This document shows, in pieces, positions 22,264-24,872 of a stretch of 24,872 nucleotides of DNA. This stretch comes from Candidatus Poseidoniales archaeon (GTDB lineage: Archaea > Thermoplasmatota > Poseidoniia > Poseidoniales > Poseidoniaceae), in assembly GCA_003602535.1 (NCBI GenBank), contig QQSA01000019.1, forward strand, positions 1 to 24,872. The letters run 5' to 3'. The notes beneath the pieces are model-generated. The model was given only the letters and a program-made list of their open reading frames with translations, did not search any database and was not told the origin of the DNA. How positions within the stretch are numbered: the first letter of the stretch is position 1; every line of letters starts with the position of its first letter. The position numbers and the translations under genes are program-made.

Positions 22264-24872
22264 TCAAGAGTGAATCTTTGATCTTCAGAAACCTCGCCCA
22301 TAGCCTTGAGACGTAATCCTTTGAGAGCGATTACTGGAGCATCATCGTCACCAACGACAACTACGTCGTGAACAGTTACGCCAGCATCTTCTGTAGCCTG
22401 TTTGATAGAGCGTACACGTAATTTCTCATTAGCCTCGGGAACTCTTAGCATCGTTGACCATTCAATCCCGATAGGTAAACTGGAGAAGCCGTCGCTTTCC
22501 ATAGCGGCCAGCCCTGCATTTTGGAATCCGGCTTCGATTAACATAGGTAGAGCATCCAACAGAACTTCTTCACCTTCAGACTCCAGGGCGAATTGGTCTG
22601 TGGCCGGTAATTGATGACGCATCAATGCAATTCCATCCACGCCATTCTCTACACCTCTCAAAACTCCACCATGAGATTGGAACCTTGGTCCATGGAAATA
22701 TCGAAGATAGATGAAACTAGAATGGTGTAGAAGTTCACCATCAGCAGGAGTTCCTATCGCTGGGAGTTCCTCGATTTCACTTTGTAAGAACGAACTCAAA
22801 TCATCGTTTGATGAAACAAGTCTAACCTTTGCTTCGTGATGTAGTCGTGGCTCACCAAATATTTCACCCTTGGAATTGACTAAGTCGGATACAAGACGGC
22901 AATTGACCCAACATAAATCTCCGTCAGTTTTTTGCAAATTAGCTTCAACCCTGACTGTCATAGATCCTTTCATCACTTTGATTGGAAGGCCGAATTTAAC
23001 TGCTTCAAAACCAGCGATACAATACCCTGGCATCAATAATAACGAGTTTTCAGCAAACATTTCCATAGCCATAACACCAGGATGATAAGGAACTCCTTCA
23101 ATTGCATGATCTACCAAGAATGGGTGATCCTGAATAGATAGAGTACATTGTGAAATCAAAGACTTACCCTCATCTAAAGAGACCAATTTGTCGATTAATG
23201 GGAATCTGCGAGGATCTGCAATAGACGCTGCCATCTCAGCTGAAAGTTTCAGAGGTGCTTCTCTGAATGAGTCATAACGATCCATCAGTCCTAACGAACC
23301 ACATCCGAGTACTCTTCTCTTACCGCCTGCCAGTGCTTCTCCAACGAATATATCGACCCCATCTTCAACGGATAAGGTCTCAATTCCTGCTGATTCAAAG
23401 ACTGCTTCAATCGAACCGCGAGTTGCCATTCCAACATCTCTCCAACCGGTCCAGCCTATCGCAACTGCCCTACATTCACCGGTTGCAGTCAGTCTAGCCA
23501 TTTCAGCATCTAGGATTGAATTTGCTGCAGCATAATCGGTTTGTCCACCGTTTCCAAATCTTCCAGCAACGCTGGTAAATGCACATGCAAACCGAAGGGA
23601 ATCTCCTGCTACAGAGTACAATGACTTCCATCCATCCACTTTGACTCTAACAATTAAATCGAATGTTCTCCATTCTTTGTCTGCTACTAACTTAGATTCT
23701 TCAAGACCTGCACCATGAACAATACCTGTTACCTTTCTTCCGTTAACTGCAGCGCTAATACTATCAGAATCTGTAACGTTAGCAGAATGGTATTCTGCAT
23801 TGTTGCCACAACTTTCAATTTCGCTGATAGTGCGATAAATATCCATGCTTCTAGTCAATTTTGTCCATGCATTATTCCATTCAACCATAGTAACTTTGCC
23901 AGTCTCTGATTCTGCAATTAGAGACTCTCTCAGTTCCATCTTGCGAGTATTTAGTTGGTCATCATCCCAATCTATCCATGAAGCGGTTTCTTCAGCGAGT
24001 TTACTTCGGCCCAATAGCAAGAACGTTGCTCCTGCACCTTTACTAGCATTTGAAACACCGATTATTGAAGCTGCAGTTACACCTGAGCCTCCACCGCTTA
24101 CTAGCCAAACATCATCTGATTGTAATGGTTGAACTTCTTCAACTAAATCTTCAGCGAAGCAAACCATTGTCCATCTTCGACCATCACGGTCAATTCCAAT
24201 TTCGACATCTCCGCCTGAATTGAACATATCATTTTCAATTATTTCAGCTGCTGAATCAGCATCAATGATTAATTCAGGATGCAAATCTAATGCTCTAGAC
24301 CTTAGGTTCTCTCGTTCGAATGCGTAAGATTTGGTTACCCCACTTGCACCGCATGCCAATGAATTGAATCTCTCACCACGGTTTCCATGTCTTCCATCAA
24401 TTGCGGTTACACTGCCGATTATACCTGCAGAAATAACTCCCAATTGGGAATCTAGGCCTTTGAGAAGACCAAACCAAGAATGAGCTGCCAGTGTTACTTG
24501 ATTTGAAGGCCCTTCTGATTCCCACGAACTTCCAGTCAATGACAACGGAGCAAGGTGAATTACACCACCAACTCCGTTGAGCCTAGAACAAATCTCTGCG
24601 ATTTGTTCCTCACTACCTGGATCTGCTCTGAATGTATGCCCTGACAATTCTTCTTGTTCGGTTACCATTTTTGCTCCAAATTCAAATCCAATCTTAGCAA
24701 CTGATAGCCCCTTTGCGGTCAATCTAGTTGCTAATGCATCTGCAACTCCCCAACTATCCTGTGTTAGAACAATCGTGCCACCGATTGGCAAACCTTCTGC
24801 TATTGCTGGACAAGGTTCAACTTCAACTTGCCATCTTCTAGTCGTTGATTTCGAAGAAGTTGCTGCAGGCGC
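22257..24872 (-). CDS. PfaA/polyketide-synthase-like megasynthase, C-terminal part (KR-DH), partial, N-terminus off right edge
   Basis: The frame is open to base 24872, so 871 residues of a larger protein are visible; the TTG at 24791 is internal. The fragment begins with an Ala/Ser/Thr-rich linker (APAATSSKSTT) and then RRWQVEVEP. Next is a ketoreductase made of a degenerate structural half (about 30-240) and a catalytic half with VSGGGSGVTAAS (258-269), Ser434 (FTSVAG) and Tyr447 (GQTDYAAAN). After it comes a double-hotdog dehydratase with His589 (LVDHAIEGVPYHPG) and Asp about 773 (LLDALP). The KR-DH order, the RFGNGGQTDYAAANSIL stretch and the linker resemble the end of PfaA in polyunsaturated fatty-acid synthases, where ketosynthase, acyltransferase and ACP domains precede; those would lie outside the window. 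The product is unknown. The PPTase gene is translationally coupled. Confidence 0.88.
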   Translation of the reverse strand, partial: APAATSSKSTTRRWQVEVEPCPAIAEGLPIGGTIVLTQDSWGVADALATRLTAKGLSVAKIGFEFGAKMVTEQEELSGHTFRADPGSEEQIAEICSRLNGVGGVIHLAPLSLTGSSWESEGPSNQVTLAAHSWFGLLKGLDSQLGVISAGIIGSVTAIDGRHGNRGERFNSLACGASGVTKSYAFERENLRSRALDLHPELIIDADSAAEIIENDMFNSGGDVEIGIDRDGRRWTMVCFAEDLVEEVQPLQSDDVWLVSGGGSGVTAASIIGVSNASKGAGATFLLLGRSKLAEETASWIDWDDDQLNTRKMELRESLIAESETGKVTMVEWNNAWTKLTRSMDIYRTISEIESCGNNAEYHSANVTDSDSISAAVNGRKVTGIVHGAGLEESKLVADKEWRTFDLIVRVKVDGWKSLYSVAGDSLRFACAFTSVAGRFGNGGQTDYAAANSILDAEMARLTATGECRAVAIGWTGWRDVGMATRGSIEAVFESAGIETLSVEDGVDIFVGEALAGGKRRVLGCGSLGLMDRYDSFREAPLKLSAEMAASIADPRRFPLIDKLVSLDEGKSLISQCTLSIQDHPFLVDHAIEGVPYHPGVMAMEMFAENSLLLMPGYCIAGFEAVKFGLPIKVMKGSMTVRVEANLQKTDGDLCWVNCRLVSDLVNSKGEIFGEPRLHHEAKVRLVSSNDDLSSFLQSEIEELPAIGTPADGELLHHSSFIYLRYFHGPRFQSHGGVLRGVENGVDGIALMRHQLPATDQFALESEGEEVLLDALPMLIEAGFQNAGLAAMESDGFSSLPIGIEWSTMLRVPEANEKLRVRSIKQATEDAGVTVHDVVVVGDDDAPVIALKGLRLKAMGEVSEDQRFTLER

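Noticed and set aside
24789..24791. TTG as the true start of the PfaA-like protein
   Set aside because: The frame continues without a stop to the window edge, and the upstream residues form a linker and the start of the ketoreductase fold.

Overview
The window reads as a gene-dense piece of an archaeal genome, most likely an uncultured planktonic marine euryarchaeote of the Marine Group II (Poseidoniales) kind. The archaeal assignment rests on genes seen here: an archaeal PCNA, the transcript-cleavage factor TFS, and an adjacent Nop5/fibrillarin pair for box C/D RNA-guided rRNA methylation. The finer placement is inference from the mix of these genes with bacterial-type ones (MutM/Fpg, IcmF, Sco1, a PfaA-like synthase) and from large secreted Ca-binding-repeat peptidases.

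Layout. 1-2036 (-): 5' part of a fused B12-dependent acyl-CoA mutase (IcmF), running off the left edge. 2079-3524 (+): bifunctional NAD(P)HX epimerase/dehydratase, overlapping tail to tail with an ABC-F ATPase (3469-5145, -). 5146-5594 has no large gene; it holds two possible small genes with TATA-like boxes. 5595-7044 (+): LysE-family exporter and Fpg DNA glycosylase. 7045-8618 (-): TFS followed by two tandem Sco1-type lipoproteins. 8681-10389 (+): Nop5-fibrillarin operon. 10393-11151 (-): PCNA. 11281-12736 (+): membrane family-2 glycosyltransferase and a small membrane protein. 12744-14609 (-): ABC exporter. 14689-19401 (+): a 1570-residue membrane-anchored subtilase with a long Ca-binding repeat stalk. 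19445-19516 (+): tRNA-Gly(UCC). 19601-21004 (+): M28 peptidase lipoprotein. 21112-21561 (+): MerT-like membrane protein. 21563-24872 (-): 4'-phosphopantetheinyl transferase translationally downstream of the C-terminal KR-DH part of a PfaA/polyketide-synthase-like megasynthase that runs off the right edge.

How the parts work together. Information-processing genes (TFS, Nop5, fibrillarin, PCNA, Fpg, tRNA) are interleaved with genes for feeding on protein and organic matter (secreted subtilase, lipoprotein aminopeptidase, IcmF) and for the cell surface (glycosyltransferase, ABC exporter). The most unusual unit is the acyl-chain megasynthase with its own PPTase, because archaeal membrane lipids are isoprenoid and need no fatty-acid synthase.

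Expression signals. First genes of transcription units tend to carry a TTCATMA or TATA-like box centred about 26 nt before the start codon, as expected of leaderless mRNAs. Several second genes instead have a GGTGAT Shine-Dalgarno sequence in which the TGA stop of the upstream gene is embedded. All five convergent gene pairs end within 7 bp of each other or overlap. No IS element, CRISPR array, rRNA gene or prophage was seen.
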